A stretch of 64,000 nt of DNA from Rhodoblastus sp. 17X3 (GCF_030056575.1 NZ_JASHHX010000002.1:248001-312000), one strand, 5' to 3'. Positions 46,116 to 54,573 are shown, counted from the first letter of the stretch. Numbers and translations: made by a program. Notes: a model not told the origin generated them from the letters alone.

Positions 46116-46727
46116 TCAACGCGAGGCGAAGACCGGGGCCGACGGGCCAAGCGCCACCCACACATTCGGGTCCTGCTGGCTCTGGCGCTTCACCAGACGA
46201 TAGGCGACGCGATTGACCGGCTTCACTTCGTCGTGGAGGTTGTCCAGAATATATTCGCCGCCATTGGTCTTCACGGTCAGGACGGCGTGGCCTTCGTTGT
46301 TTTCGTCACGCACCACGGTCATCAGCAGGGCCTGGCGCGGGAAGCCGCGTTCGATCAGGATCTTGCGCTTCATCAGGGCGTAATCTTCGCAATCGCCCTT
46401 GCCGTCCATCGGATAATCCCAGCGATCCACGACGCCCCAATGGTCCATGTCAGAGACCGCTTCGACGGAATGATTGACCTTGGCGTTGACCTGTTCGATC
46501 TCGCGCATGGACTTCTCGGTCATGTTGACGTCAGCCGCCGGCAGTTCCGGGGCGGCGCATTCACCCTTGTAACGCTGGCAGAAATCCACCCAGCCGAAGG
46601 GAATGCTGGTTTCGCCGCCGACCGAGGCGTAAGCGACATCCTTGCTGCCGAAGGCTTTGACAACGCTCGACTGCGACGCGAGAACCGCGAAGGCGAGAGC
46701 GAAACCGGCAAGAGACGTAAGGCGCAT
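46116..46727 (-). CDS. Transglutaminase-like cysteine peptidase (BTLCP)
   Basis: 203 aa from the ATG at 46727, with AAGGGGAAT upstream. Signal peptide (residues 1-25, cleavage near VVKA/F). The bacterial transglutaminase-like cysteine proteinase domain has the catalytic C113 in GKGDCEDYALMK, H147 in NEGHAVL and D162 in ILDNLHDEV. Relatives such as LapG release surface adhesins, but no LapD or adhesin is seen in this window, and simple secreted BTLCPs are common in Hyphomicrobiales with unknown targets. Ends in a terminator. Confidence 0.88.
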   Translation of the reverse strand: MRLTSLAGFALAFAVLASQSSVVKAFGSKDVAYASVGGETSIPFGWVDFCQRYKGECAAPELPAADVNMTEKSMREIEQVNAKVNHSVEAVSDMDHWGVVDRWDYPMDGKGDCEDYALMKRKILIERGFPRQALLMTVVRDENNEGHAVLTVKTNGGEYILDNLHDEVKPVNRVAYRLVKRQSQQDPNVWVALGPSAPVFASR

Positions 46728-47050
46728 GTCATTCCCCTTTGATAGGGCAATAATGACCAACTCCTTTTGTTATGCGGCTAAGTAAAATCGCCGCATTTTA
46801 GACAAATGCGTTCATTTTTTGCTTTGATCGGCTTAAGTATAATATTCACTTCCCGATTTGATTCAAATTGCGCGCATTCGCCTGTAACGCTTGAGATTCA
46901 AGGCATACAGCGCGGCGGAAGCGCGTCGGAGGCTTTCCTGCTTTGCTTAACGAATTGCACGCGTTAACGTACTGCGGCTCGCGAAGGTTAATTCAGGGCT
47001 TGAAACCGCGCGAAAAGGCCACATTTTCTGTCTGATGCAGGAAGGCGCCC
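46728..47050. other. AT-rich divergent intergenic region
   Basis: A 323-bp gap between the BTLCP gene (minus) and the EcsC gene (plus), clearly richer in A+T than the rest of the window. A perfect TATAAT on the plus strand lies at 46838-46843 without a good -35. The opposite strand offers TATACT in the same place. GCGGC/GCCGC arms (46776-46796) could form a weak hairpin in the BTLCP leader. Both promoters should be here, but none is certain. Confidence 0.5.
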
Positions 47051-47890
47051 ATGGGCCCGAAATTCGATAAGACGCAGATGACCCCCGCTGACCACGCTGC
47101 GCTGATCGAAGCGGTGCGGCGACTGGAGCGTATTGGCCCCGCGCTGCGCCTCGCCAATCTCGTCGGGCAAAAGGTCAATTTCTTCAAGAATCTGGCGCCG
47201 GAAAAGGCCGCCAAGATCATCGACAACGCAACCATGGTGGCGATGAAGCTGGCCCTGCGCGCCGCGCTCGCCAGCCTGCACGGCCGCCCCCTTCGCGACC
47301 GCGACCGCAGGCACAAGATCCTCGCCGCTGCTTCCGGCGCCGCAGGCGGCGCGCTGGGTCTGGCCAGCCTGCCCTTCGAACTGCCGGTCACGACCATTGT
47401 CATGCTGCGCTCGATCGTCGATATCGCGCGCGGCGAAGGCGAGGATCTCCGCGATCCGGAAGCCGCGATGGCCTGTCTCGAAGTCTTCGCGCTCGACGGC
47501 CGCGTTCCCGGCGACAATGTTTCGGAATCGGGCTATTTCGCCATCCGAAGCCTGCTGGCGCGCTCCGTTTCGGAAGCGGCGCGCTATATCGCCAGCCGGG
47601 GCGTCATCGACGAGACGGCTCCCGCGGTGCTCAGGCTGCTATCGCAGATCGCATCGCGATTTGGCGTAGTCCTCAGCCAGAAATTCGTCGCCCAGGCGAC
47701 GCCCGCGCTGGGCGCCTTCGGCGGCGCGGCGATCAACGTCGCCTTCATCGACCATTTCCAATCCCTGGCGAAAGGGCATTTCACCGTGCGCCGGCTGGAG
47801 CGCAAATATGGTCAGGAGCATGTCCGCTCGGAATATCAACGCATCGCCGGGGCGCGCGAGCCGGACGAGATCCAGCCGCCCGCAGCCTGA
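47051..47890 (+). CDS. EcsC family protein
   Basis: 279 aa with GGAAGG before the ATG. EcsC proteins share a helical domain with a Gly/Ala-rich hydrophobic hairpin; here ASGAAGGALGLASLPFELPV (about residues 94-113) and GAFGGAAINVAFIDHFQ (about 223-240). In Bacillus EcsC accompanies an ABC transporter, but no transporter is adjacent here. Function unknown. Its stop lies one base from the stop of the converging YkgJ-type gene. Confidence 0.85.
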   Translation: MGPKFDKTQMTPADHAALIEAVRRLERIGPALRLANLVGQKVNFFKNLAPEKAAKIIDNATMVAMKLALRAALASLHGRPLRDRDRRHKILAAASGAAGGALGLASLPFELPVTTIVMLRSIVDIARGEGEDLRDPEAAMACLEVFALDGRVPGDNVSESGYFAIRSLLARSVSEAARYIASRGVIDETAPAVLRLLSQIASRFGVVLSQKFVAQATPALGAFGGAAINVAFIDHFQSLAKGHFTVRRLERKYGQEHVRSEYQRIAGAREPDEIQPPAA

Positions 47891-47891
47891 G

Positions 47892-48638
47892 TCAGTGGGA
47901 GCGCAGGGCGTCGAAAGTGGCCGCCATGTCCTGCGCGGCGGCTTTATTCTCATGCAGATCGGCGAAGACCGGCTCGCCGCGCAGCCAGCGCGCTTCACAA
48001 CCCTCGTCATGCAGCGCGCGGTCAAGCCCGGAGAGGAACTCGCACGCGCCCCAATCCAGCCCGGCGTCGCGCAGCGAGGCCTGCAGGGCGCTTTGCACCA
48101 GCGAGCGCACAGCGCGATGGGCGGCTGAGAGCGGCGCTTCCGCATCCTCCTCTCCCGCCGCCGCGGCGAGACAGGCCTCCTTGTCGAACGAGACATGGCC
48201 CCGGCAGGCCAGCGTGCGCACCGAATAGATCGCGCAGGCGCCGCCAATGATGAAGGGGCACAGCAGGCAAGAGGAAAAGCGCTCCTGCTGGCTCTTGCCA
48301 GCGGTCGTTTCATGGGCTCCGGCCAGTTTGCTTGCCATGTCGACGCCATGGCGCGCGAAAGCCGGCGCGGTCAGCCGCAGGAAGCGTGCGGCCAAGAAAA
48401 TCTCTGGCGCCGTTGCCGAGACATGCAGGCAGCAGCAGGTGTCGCAGCCGCGCGAACAGGCCGGGTCCGGCTGCCCTTCGCTTTGAATTTCGGCGTTGCG
48501 GTCGAAACTCTCGAAAGCTTGCGCGGTCAAGGCGTCGACGAGTCGCGGATCGCCGCGCCCGACGGCGAGAATCCGGTCGAAACTCTCGCGCATCGCAAGG
48601 AAAAACGCTTGCGCGCCGCTCTCGTCTTCTCCCGTCAC
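47892..48638 (-). CDS. YkgJ family cysteine-cluster protein
   Basis: 248 aa. Start GTG at 48638, fixed by the GTGA overlap with the globin gene; the frame continues upstream only as a shadow of that gene. Metal-binding type cysteine cluster: C61, C65 and C68-70 in CSRGCDTCCCLHVS, then C124, C127, C135 and C145 (SCLLCPFIIGG, RTLACRGH). This fits the zinc- or iron-chelating YkgJ family, whose biochemistry is poorly known. Translational coupling to a haem globin suggests a shared role in metal, O2 or NO handling; that is inference. Confidence 0.8.
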   Translation of the reverse strand: MTGEDESGAQAFFLAMRESFDRILAVGRGDPRLVDALTAQAFESFDRNAEIQSEGQPDPACSRGCDTCCCLHVSATAPEIFLAARFLRLTAPAFARHGVDMASKLAGAHETTAGKSQQERFSSCLLCPFIIGGACAIYSVRTLACRGHVSFDKEACLAAAAGEEDAEAPLSAAHRAVRSLVQSALQASLRDAGLDWGACEFLSGLDRALHDEGCEARWLRGEPVFADLHENKAAAQDMAATFDALRSH

Positions 48639-49489
48639 GCCGTCGGCTCCTGGTGCGGGATTTTGGGCGGGAACAGGCCCGCCTGGAAACAGACGCTCAT
48701 ATGCTCGACCCGCGCAATGGCGGCCTGCGCCGCCGCCGGCTTGAGATTGGCCTCGGCGTTTTTCCTGAACAGGCCCACCCAGCGGTCGAAGAATTCTGGC
48801 TTCAGGTTCATCGCCAGATGCGGCGTGAACGGGCTGCCCTGATAGCGCGTCGTGCCGAGCAGCGCGCGCGACCAGAAATTCTGCACGATCTCGAAATGAT
48901 GCTCCCAATCCGAGACATTGCGCGCGAACACCGGCCCGATCAGCGGGTCCGCCATCGCTTCGGAATAGAAGGCGCGCACCATGGCCTTCAACTCGTCTTC
49001 GGTCGCGTCGATCTGCTCCCCGGCGTGCTCGCCCTCGCCGGCCGGCAGATTCTTGCCGCGATCCGGGATGAGCGCGGCGATTTCCGGCGCGGCGCGGCCC
49101 ATCCGGAAGTCCTCGTTGAGGGGCGGATCATATTTGCCGACAAGATCGCGCAGCACATGAAGGCGCTGGCGCGCATTGTCGCGGGCGCTCCAGAAGCAGC
49201 CGTCGGCCAGGCCAGCGGCGAGGACCGGCTCGTCCGCGCGCAGGCGCGTCAGTGTGGCGTCCATGTCCTCCGCTTCGGCGAACAGCACGGGATAGAGAAA
49301 TTCGCCGATGCGCCGCGTGAGCGCGAACAGGCCGGCGCGCGGCGGCGGATCGCCCGCGACGAAGGCGAAGCCCGCGAAGGCGACTTCTGGGGCGTCGGCG
49401 CGCGGCAGACTCGGACCGGCGCGATGCGCGGCGGGCATGGGCGAATGATCCAGTCGATGGGCGGCGTCCTGGCGCTGATGGGGCTGCAT
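48635..49489 (-). CDS. Group III truncated globin with an unrecognised N-terminal domain
   Basis: 284 aa from the ATG at 49489, which has a strong GAGGAGG upstream. Residues about 163-275 form a group III truncated haemoglobin: DELKAMVRAFYSEAMADPL, DWEHHFEIVQNFWSRAL, a probable proximal His224 (FTPHLAMNL) and W237 (FFDRWVGLF). Residues about 35-145 are an extra domain I cannot name, with PPRAGLFALTRRIGEFLYPV, EPVLAAGLADGCFW and HVLRDLVGKYDPP. Stand-alone group III globins have about 130 residues, so this is a fusion or extension. First gene of a two-gene operon with the YkgJ-type protein. Globins of this group bind O2 or NO, but the physiological role is unknown. Confidence 0.83.
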   Translation of the reverse strand: MQPHQRQDAAHRLDHSPMPAAHRAGPSLPRADAPEVAFAGFAFVAGDPPPRAGLFALTRRIGEFLYPVLFAEAEDMDATLTRLRADEPVLAAGLADGCFWSARDNARQRLHVLRDLVGKYDPPLNEDFRMGRAAPEIAALIPDRGKNLPAGEGEHAGEQIDATEDELKAMVRAFYSEAMADPLIGPVFARNVSDWEHHFEIVQNFWSRALLGTTRYQGSPFTPHLAMNLKPEFFDRWVGLFRKNAEANLKPAAAQAAIARVEHMSVCFQAGLFPPKIPHQEPTA

Positions 49490-49746
49490 GCCGGTCCCTC
49501 CTCGAAATTGCCGCGTGGCTAATTTTTCGGCAGCGAGCATAAAGCGGGCCAGCGTTTTCGGGGGCTATTTTCATCATGGACACGGGAATATGGGCGCAGT
49601 CCAGACAATATGTGATTCACTTACGACATGTCCTGTCGCAAGCCGGCGAAACGCGTCGTATCCGCGCCAAAAGCGCGCGAGACGGAAGAGATTTGCCTCC
49701 TCGACGCGATGCGCGGTGGGGAGAAAACGCTGATTTTTCAGGAGAA

Positions 49747-49820
49747 TGGAGGCCTCGGAGGGAATCGAACCCCCGTACAAGGATTTGCAGTCCTCTGCGT
49801 AGCCACTCCGCCACGAGGCC
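49747..49820 (-). tRNA. tRNA-Cys (GCA)
   Basis: The minus strand folds as a full cloverleaf. Acceptor GGCCTCG pairs with CGAGGCC, the anticodon loop contains GCA (GGACTGCAAATCC) and the T-arm contains GGTTCGATTCC. Position 73 is U, the cysteine identity base, and CCA is encoded (49747-49749). It lies alone upstream of the globin gene on the same strand. Confidence 0.97.
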
Positions 49821-49981
49821 TCACGCGGGGACGTTCGTCCAGACCGCAACGACGCCTATAGCAGCAGGACGGCGCCTGCGGCAAGGGTCTGGCAAACTTT
49901 CCTTCCCTTGTCGTGAAAAGTTCGTTTTCGGGCTTTTCAATCGGATTCTTCGCTGCTATACGCCGCTCATCGCAAACGTGA

Positions 49982-50057
49982 TCCCTGATAGCTCAGCCGG
50001 TAGAGCAAGCGACTGTTAATCGCTGGGTCGCAGGTTCGAGTCCTGCTCAGGGAGCCA
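49982..50057 (+). tRNA. tRNA-Asn (GTT)
   Basis: Acceptor TCCCTGA (49982-49988) pairs with TCAGGGA (50047-50053). D-arm GCTCAGCCGGTAGAGC, anticodon loop with GTT (GACTGTTAATC), T-arm GGTTCGAGTCC, discriminator G and an encoded CCA (50055-50057). A GUN anticodon, so it is also a substrate of the Tgt/QueA pathway in this window. Confidence 0.98.
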
Positions 50058-50178
50058 CCTCTTTTCCTCGAAAGATTTGGCGGCTAAGGCTTGGTCCGGC
50101 ATCGGAACAAGCCGTGATTCATGAGTCGGCGAAAGCCGTTTCGCGAGGCCCATAAAAGCCCGACCGTCCGGGGAAAAA

Positions 50179-51081
50179 ATGACGTTTAGCAATTATTTCG
50201 GCGCGCCGCCGCCGGAACTCGCAGACATCGCCGCGGATGCGCGCCAGTTTTCGCCGACCAGTCCCGGCGCTGCGGATCTGTCCGCCCTTCCGCCCGGCGC
50301 GCTGGACAATCTCGTCATGCTCGCGCCGCCCGGCGCCACCGAGCGCCGCCGCGCCCTCGCGCTCGCCCTGAGGGCTCTCGCGACCGGCGCACCCTTTCGC
50401 GTGATGGCGCCCAAGGACAAGGGCGGCGGGCGTCTCGCCAAGGAGCTGGCCGAACTCGGCTGCCCCAGCGAGGAGAGCGCCAAGCGCCACCATCGCATTT
50501 GCGGCGCGGCCGCGCAGGGCGACCCGGCCGCTCTTGAAGCCGCGATTCACGCCGGTTCGCCGCGATTCTCCGAATCGCTCGGCCTGTGGACCCAGCCCGG
50601 CGTCTTTTCCTGGGACCGAATCGATCCCGGCTCAGCGCTCCTGATTCGCCATTTGCCGGAATTTTCGGGACGCGGCGCCGATTTCGGCTGCGGAATCGGC
50701 GTCATCGCGCACAAGATCCTGTCCTCGCCCCGAGTCAAATCGCTGCTGATGGTGGATATCGACCGCCGCGCCATCGAACTTTGCGCGCGCAATGTCGATG
50801 ACTCGCGCGTGGCGATTCTCTGGGCGGATGTGCGCGCGCTTTCGGTCGGGCCGTTCGATTTCATCGTTATGAACCCGCCCTTCCATGAGGCGGGCAAGGA
50901 GAGCAAGGCGCTCGGCCGCAGCTTCATCGACGCCGCCGCCGCCAATCTGCGCCCCGGAGGCCAATGCTGGCTGGTGGCGAATCGCCACCTCCCCTATGAG
51001 GCGGCGCTGGAGCAGAAATTCCGATCGGTCGCGCCGATCGCCGCCGAGGGAGGCTACAAGATCATCGAGGCGATCAAGTGA
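50179..51081 (+). CDS. RsmC-like class I methyltransferase
   Basis: 300 aa. An N-terminal degenerate methyltransferase-like half (about 1-140) precedes a C-terminal SAM domain with GADFGCGIGVIAHKI and the catalytic NPPF (DFIVMNPPFHEAGK). This two-half build matches RsmC/RsmD-type 16S rRNA m2G1207 methyltransferases. Coupling by GTGA to rsuA, another 16S rRNA modifier, supports an rRNA target. The exact guanine is not proven. Confidence 0.85.
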   Translation: MTFSNYFGAPPPELADIAADARQFSPTSPGAADLSALPPGALDNLVMLAPPGATERRRALALALRALATGAPFRVMAPKDKGGGRLAKELAELGCPSEESAKRHHRICGAAAQGDPAALEAAIHAGSPRFSESLGLWTQPGVFSWDRIDPGSALLIRHLPEFSGRGADFGCGIGVIAHKILSSPRVKSLLMVDIDRRAIELCARNVDDSRVAILWADVRALSVGPFDFIVMNPPFHEAGKESKALGRSFIDAAAANLRPGGQCWLVANRHLPYEAALEQKFRSVAPIAAEGGYKIIEAIK

Positions 51082-51818
51082 GCGCCGCAAAGTCGGTCCG
51101 GCTCGATCGCCTGCTCGCCAATCTCGGTTACGGTTCGCGACGCGAAATCCAAATTCTGGCGCGAACGGGACGCATCAAGCTCGATGGCGCGCCCCTGCGC
51201 GATGTCGAGCAACGCGTCGCCGCCGACGACGCTTTCGCCGCGCGCCTGACCGTGGATGGCGAGGAACTGGATCCCCTGCCCGGCGTCGCGGTGATGCTGA
51301 ACAAACCGCTCGGCGTCACTTGCTCCCATAAAGAAGCCGGACCTTTGGTCTATCGCCTGCTGCCTGATCGCTGGCGCCGGCGCGATCCGGCCCTGTCCAC
51401 CGTGGGGCGGCTCGACAAGGACACCTCTGGCCTGCTGCTGCTGACCGACGACGGCGCGCTGCTGCATAAAATCATTTCACCGCGCCAACAGATCGCCAAG
51501 TCCTATCGCGCGAAGCTCGATCGCCCTTTGCGCGGCGACGAGGCGGAGGTTTTCGCTTCCGGCGCGCTGATGCTGGAAGGCGAGGACAAGCCGCTGCTGC
51601 CGGCCCGAATGGAGGCGCTCGGCGAGTCCGAGGCGCTGCTGACCATTGTCGAGGGCCGTTACCATCAAGTCCGCCGCATGTTCGCCGCCGTCGGCAATCA
51701 TGTCGTCGCGCTGCATCGCGTCTCGGTCGGCGGGCTGACCTTGCCGGATGATCTGGAGCCGGGCGAATTTACGGTCCTCGACGCAAGCGAGATCGCGCGA
51801 ATTTTCGCGGAAACCTGA
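51078..51818 (+). CDS. rsuA: 16S rRNA pseudouridine synthase RsuA
   Basis: 246 aa from a GTG that overlaps the preceding stop (GTGA). S4-like RNA-binding domain at the N-terminus (VRLDRLLANLGYGSRREI), then the pseudouridine synthase domain with the catalytic Asp in TVGRLDKDTSGLLLLTDDG, LLHKIISPRQQIAKSYRAKL and EGRYHQVRRMFAAVGNHV. These fit the RsuA branch (Psi516 in 16S rRNA) better than RluB/E/F. Confidence 0.9.
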   Translation: MSAAKSVRLDRLLANLGYGSRREIQILARTGRIKLDGAPLRDVEQRVAADDAFAARLTVDGEELDPLPGVAVMLNKPLGVTCSHKEAGPLVYRLLPDRWRRRDPALSTVGRLDKDTSGLLLLTDDGALLHKIISPRQQIAKSYRAKLDRPLRGDEAEVFASGALMLEGEDKPLLPARMEALGESEALLTIVEGRYHQVRRMFAAVGNHVVALHRVSVGGLTLPDDLEPGEFTVLDASEIARIFAET

Positions 51819-51832
51819 AGCGCAGGCCATAA

Positions 51833-51880
51833 GGTTACGTAACCAAATTTGGTCACGTAACCAATGATGGTTACGTGACT
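51833..51880. repeat. Three ACGT-centred 12-bp palindromes at an exact 18-bp period
   Basis: Units are GGTTACGTAACC (51833-51844, a perfect palindrome), GGTCACGTAACC (51851-51862) and GGTTACGTGACT (51869-51880), separated by 6-bp AT-rich spacers AAATTT and AATGAT. The array starts 14 bp after the rsuA stop and 143 bp before the photolyase ATG. The regular phasing of palindromes points to cooperative binding of dimers, probably regulating the photolyase gene. The binding protein is unknown to me. Confidence 0.85.
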
Positions 51881-51912
51881 GTTTTTCCGCCGCGCGGCGG
51901 TGATCCTTCCCT

Positions 51913-51932
51913 GTCCTTTCACGTAAAAGGAC
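51913..51932. promoter_or_regulatory. 20-bp ACGT-centred dyad upstream of the photolyase gene
   Basis: GTCCTTT and AAAGGAC arms form a perfect inverted repeat around CACGTA. The centre matches the three-unit array upstream, and its ACGT lies 48 bp from that of the third unit, but the arms differ. It may be a fourth site, a promoter-proximal operator or an RNA hairpin in the leader. A separate 14-bp GC palindrome (51888-51901) lies between. Confidence 0.45.
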
Positions 51933-51975
51933 CGATCCGAAACCTCCTCGCAAACGCCCTGCAAAGGCGCCCCTC

Positions 51976-53412
51976 ATGCCCCAACCCTGCGCCCTCGTCT
52001 GGTTCCGCAACGATCTTCGCGTCTCGGACAATCCGGCGCTGGCGGCCGCGGCGGCGAGCGGCCTTCCCGTGCTCTGCGTCTTCATTCTAGATGAGGTTGG
52101 CGATGGTCTGCGGCCTGCTGGCGGCGCCAGCCGCTGGCGCCTCGATCAGGCGTTATCGGCTTTGGAAAGCGAACTGGCGCGGCGGGGCGGCGCCCTCCAT
52201 TTGCTGCGCGGGCCGGCCGAAGAACTGCTTCCGCGCGTGGTGGAAGCCGCGAACGCGAGCTGGATTTTCTGGAGCCGCCGCTACGGCGGGGCCGAAATCG
52301 CGCAGGACGCGCGCCTCAAGCAGGCTTTCCGCGAACAGGGGCGCGAAGTCTGCAGTTTCAACGGCGCCTTGCTCGCCGAGCCTTGGCATATCGCCCCCAA
52401 GACGGGCGGCGCGTTCAAGGTTTTCACGCCCTTCTGGCGCGCCCTGCGCGCACAGCTCGAACCCCGCCCGCCCCTACCCGCGCCGGAGCGGCTTTGCGCC
52501 GCCGCCTGGCCTGCCGATGCCCCGCAAACGCTTGCGCGCGAAAAGCTTCTCCTTGCGCCCGGCAGGCCGAACTGGGCCGAAAGCTTTCCCGATCCGGACG
52601 CGGGCGAGGCCGGGGCGCAAAAACGGTTACGTGACTTTCTGAGCGACAGGCTCGATGGTTACGGAACCAATCGCGACCGCCTCGATCTCGGTGCGACTTC
52701 GCGGCTTTCGGCCCATCTTCATTTCGGGGAAATTTCGCCGCGCCAGATCTGGGCGGCCGTTCCAGCGCCAGCACGCGGCGCGGACAAATTCCTGTCCGAA
52801 CTCGGCTGGCGGGAGTTTTCCTGCCACCTGCTTTACGCCTTCCCGGATCTGTCCTGGCGCAGCTTCAATTCGCGATTCGACGCCTTCGCCTATGCACACG
52901 ACGCAACCTCGGAGAAGGACTTTGCGGCGTGGCGGCGCGGCCGGACAGGCTATCCGGTCGTGGATGCGGCCATGCGCGAATTATGGACCACGGGCAATAT
53001 GCACAATCGCGCCCGCATGGTCGCCGCCTCTTTCCTCACCAAGCATCTGCTGATCGACTGGCGCGAGGGCGAGAAATGGTTCTGGGACACGCTGGCCGAC
53101 GCGGACGAGGCCAGCAACGCCGCAAGCTGGCAATGGGTCGCGGGCTGCGGAGCCGACGCCGCGCCTTTTTTCCGTATTTTCAATCCCGTGTTGCAGGGCG
53201 AGAAATTCGACCCTGACGGCGCCTATGTCCGGCGCTTCTGCCCTGAACTGGCGCGCCTGCCCGCGCCGCACATCCACAAGCCCTGGGCCGCGCCGCCGGC
53301 GCTGCTCGCCGAAGCGGGCGTGAAACTCGGCTATACCTATCCGTCGCCGGTCGTGGATCACGATTTCGCCCGACGCCGGGCGCTCGCCGCCTTCGCAGCG
53401 CAACCGGCTTGA
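51976..53412 (+). CDS. phrB: Deoxyribodipyrimidine photolyase (class I CPD type)
   Basis: Light-driven FAD enzyme that splits cyclobutane pyrimidine dimers. 478 aa. The N-terminal antenna domain begins LVWFRNDLRVSDNPAL. The FAD domain has TSRLSAHLHFGEISPRQ, TGYPVVDAAMRELWTTGNMH, RMVAASFLTKHLLIDWREG, and ASNAASWQWVAGCGADAAPF. The electron-relay tryptophans appear conserved. The type of antenna cofactor cannot be told by eye. Inside the gene, a 12-mer identical to array unit 3 (52625-52636) and a close copy (52657-52668) recur, the first using a rare TTA leucine codon. Confidence 0.95.
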   Translation: MPQPCALVWFRNDLRVSDNPALAAAAASGLPVLCVFILDEVGDGLRPAGGASRWRLDQALSALESELARRGGALHLLRGPAEELLPRVVEAANASWIFWSRRYGGAEIAQDARLKQAFREQGREVCSFNGALLAEPWHIAPKTGGAFKVFTPFWRALRAQLEPRPPLPAPERLCAAAWPADAPQTLAREKLLLAPGRPNWAESFPDPDAGEAGAQKRLRDFLSDRLDGYGTNRDRLDLGATSRLSAHLHFGEISPRQIWAAVPAPARGADKFLSELGWREFSCHLLYAFPDLSWRSFNSRFDAFAYAHDATSEKDFAAWRRGRTGYPVVDAAMRELWTTGNMHNRARMVAASFLTKHLLIDWREGEKWFWDTLADADEASNAASWQWVAGCGADAAPFFRIFNPVLQGEKFDPDGAYVRRFCPELARLPAPHIHKPWAAPPALLAEAGVKLGYTYPSPVVDHDFARRRALAAFAAQPA

Positions 53413-53479
53413 TCGGCGCCGCGCTTGCAGGCCGGCGCCAGCGCCATTAGCATGGCGACAAAAGTCGATAGGGTTTGTC

Positions 53480-54496
53480 ATGAAGGTCACGGAAACAGTT
53501 CTCGACGCCATTGGCGGCACGCCCCTCATCAAGTTGCGCGCCGCCTCCGCAGCCACCGGCTGCGCCATTTACGGCAAGGCCGAGTTCATGAATCCCGGCG
53601 GCTCGGTGAAGGATCGCGCGGGTCTGGCGATCATCCGAGACGCCATCGAAACGGGCGCGCTCAAGCCGGGCGGCACGATTGTCGAAGGCACGGCGGGCAA
53701 TACCGGCATCGGACTGGCGCTGGTCGCCAATGCGCTCGGCTTCCGCACCGTGATCGTGATTCCCGAAACCCAGTCAGAGGAAAAGAAAAGCCTGCTGCGT
53801 CTGCAGGGCGCGGAGCTGATTGAGGTGCCCGCCGTCCCCTATTCGAACCCCGACAATTACGTGAAATATTCGGGCCGTCTGGCTGAGGAACTGGCGAGGA
53901 CAAGTCCGGCGGGCGCGATCTGGGCCAATCAATTCGACAATGTCGCCAACCGGCGCGGCCATCAGGAAACCACCGGCCCCGAGATCTATGACCAGCTCGG
54001 CGGCAAACTGGACGGCTTCATCTGCGCGGTCGGGACCGGCGGCACGCTCGCGGGCGTTGGAATGGCGCTCAAGGCGCGCAATCCGGACATCAAGATCGGC
54101 CTGGCCGATCCCTTCGGCGCGGCGCTCTATTCCTATTACACCACCGGCGAGCTGAAATCCTCCGGCTCCTCCATCACCGAGGGCATCGGACAGGGCCGCA
54201 TCACCGCCAATCTGGTCGACGCGCCGATTGATGTCGCCTATCAGATCCCGGACGAGGAGGCTCTTCCCGTCCTGTATGATCTTGCCGAGAATGAAGGGTT
54301 GCTTCTCGGCGGATCGTCGGGAATCAATGTTGCGGGCGCGATCCGCCTCGCGCGGGAGCTTGGCCCTGGCAAGACGATTGTGACGGTTCTTTGCGATTCC
54401 GGCGCGCGTTACGCGTCCAAATTGTTCAATCCCGCCTTCCTGCGCGAGAAAAACCTGCCCGTTCCGCCCTGGCTCGACAAAAAAGCGGCTGTGTAA
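53480..54496 (+). CDS. cysK: Cysteine synthase A-type PLP enzyme
   Basis: O-acetylserine sulfhydrylase family. 338 aa. The PLP lysine K44 is in NPGGSVKDRAG, the substrate loop in EGTAGNTGIGLA, and the phosphate-binding GTGGTLAG and SSGINVAGA follow. The length and the KSSGSSITEGIGQGR segment are typical of the longer alphaproteobacterial CysK-like forms; a cystathionine beta-synthase-like preference cannot be excluded, but no CBS domain is present. Next to sseA, so a sulfur/cysteine pair. Confidence 0.93.
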   Translation: MKVTETVLDAIGGTPLIKLRAASAATGCAIYGKAEFMNPGGSVKDRAGLAIIRDAIETGALKPGGTIVEGTAGNTGIGLALVANALGFRTVIVIPETQSEEKKSLLRLQGAELIEVPAVPYSNPDNYVKYSGRLAEELARTSPAGAIWANQFDNVANRRGHQETTGPEIYDQLGGKLDGFICAVGTGGTLAGVGMALKARNPDIKIGLADPFGAALYSYYTTGELKSSGSSITEGIGQGRITANLVDAPIDVAYQIPDEEALPVLYDLAENEGLLLGGSSGINVAGAIRLARELGPGKTIVTVLCDSGARYASKLFNPAFLREKNLPVPPWLDKKAAV

Positions 54497-54573
54497 AAAC
54501 TTCACTCGCCAGAAAGAACGGGTTTCGCGTTGGGCGCCCGGCCTATAATTTGCCGCCAGCCAAGGAGCGGAAC

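Noticed and set aside
49628-49861. Small plus-strand frame running through tRNA-Cys
   Set aside because: It overlaps a full cloverleaf tRNA and has no family resemblance.
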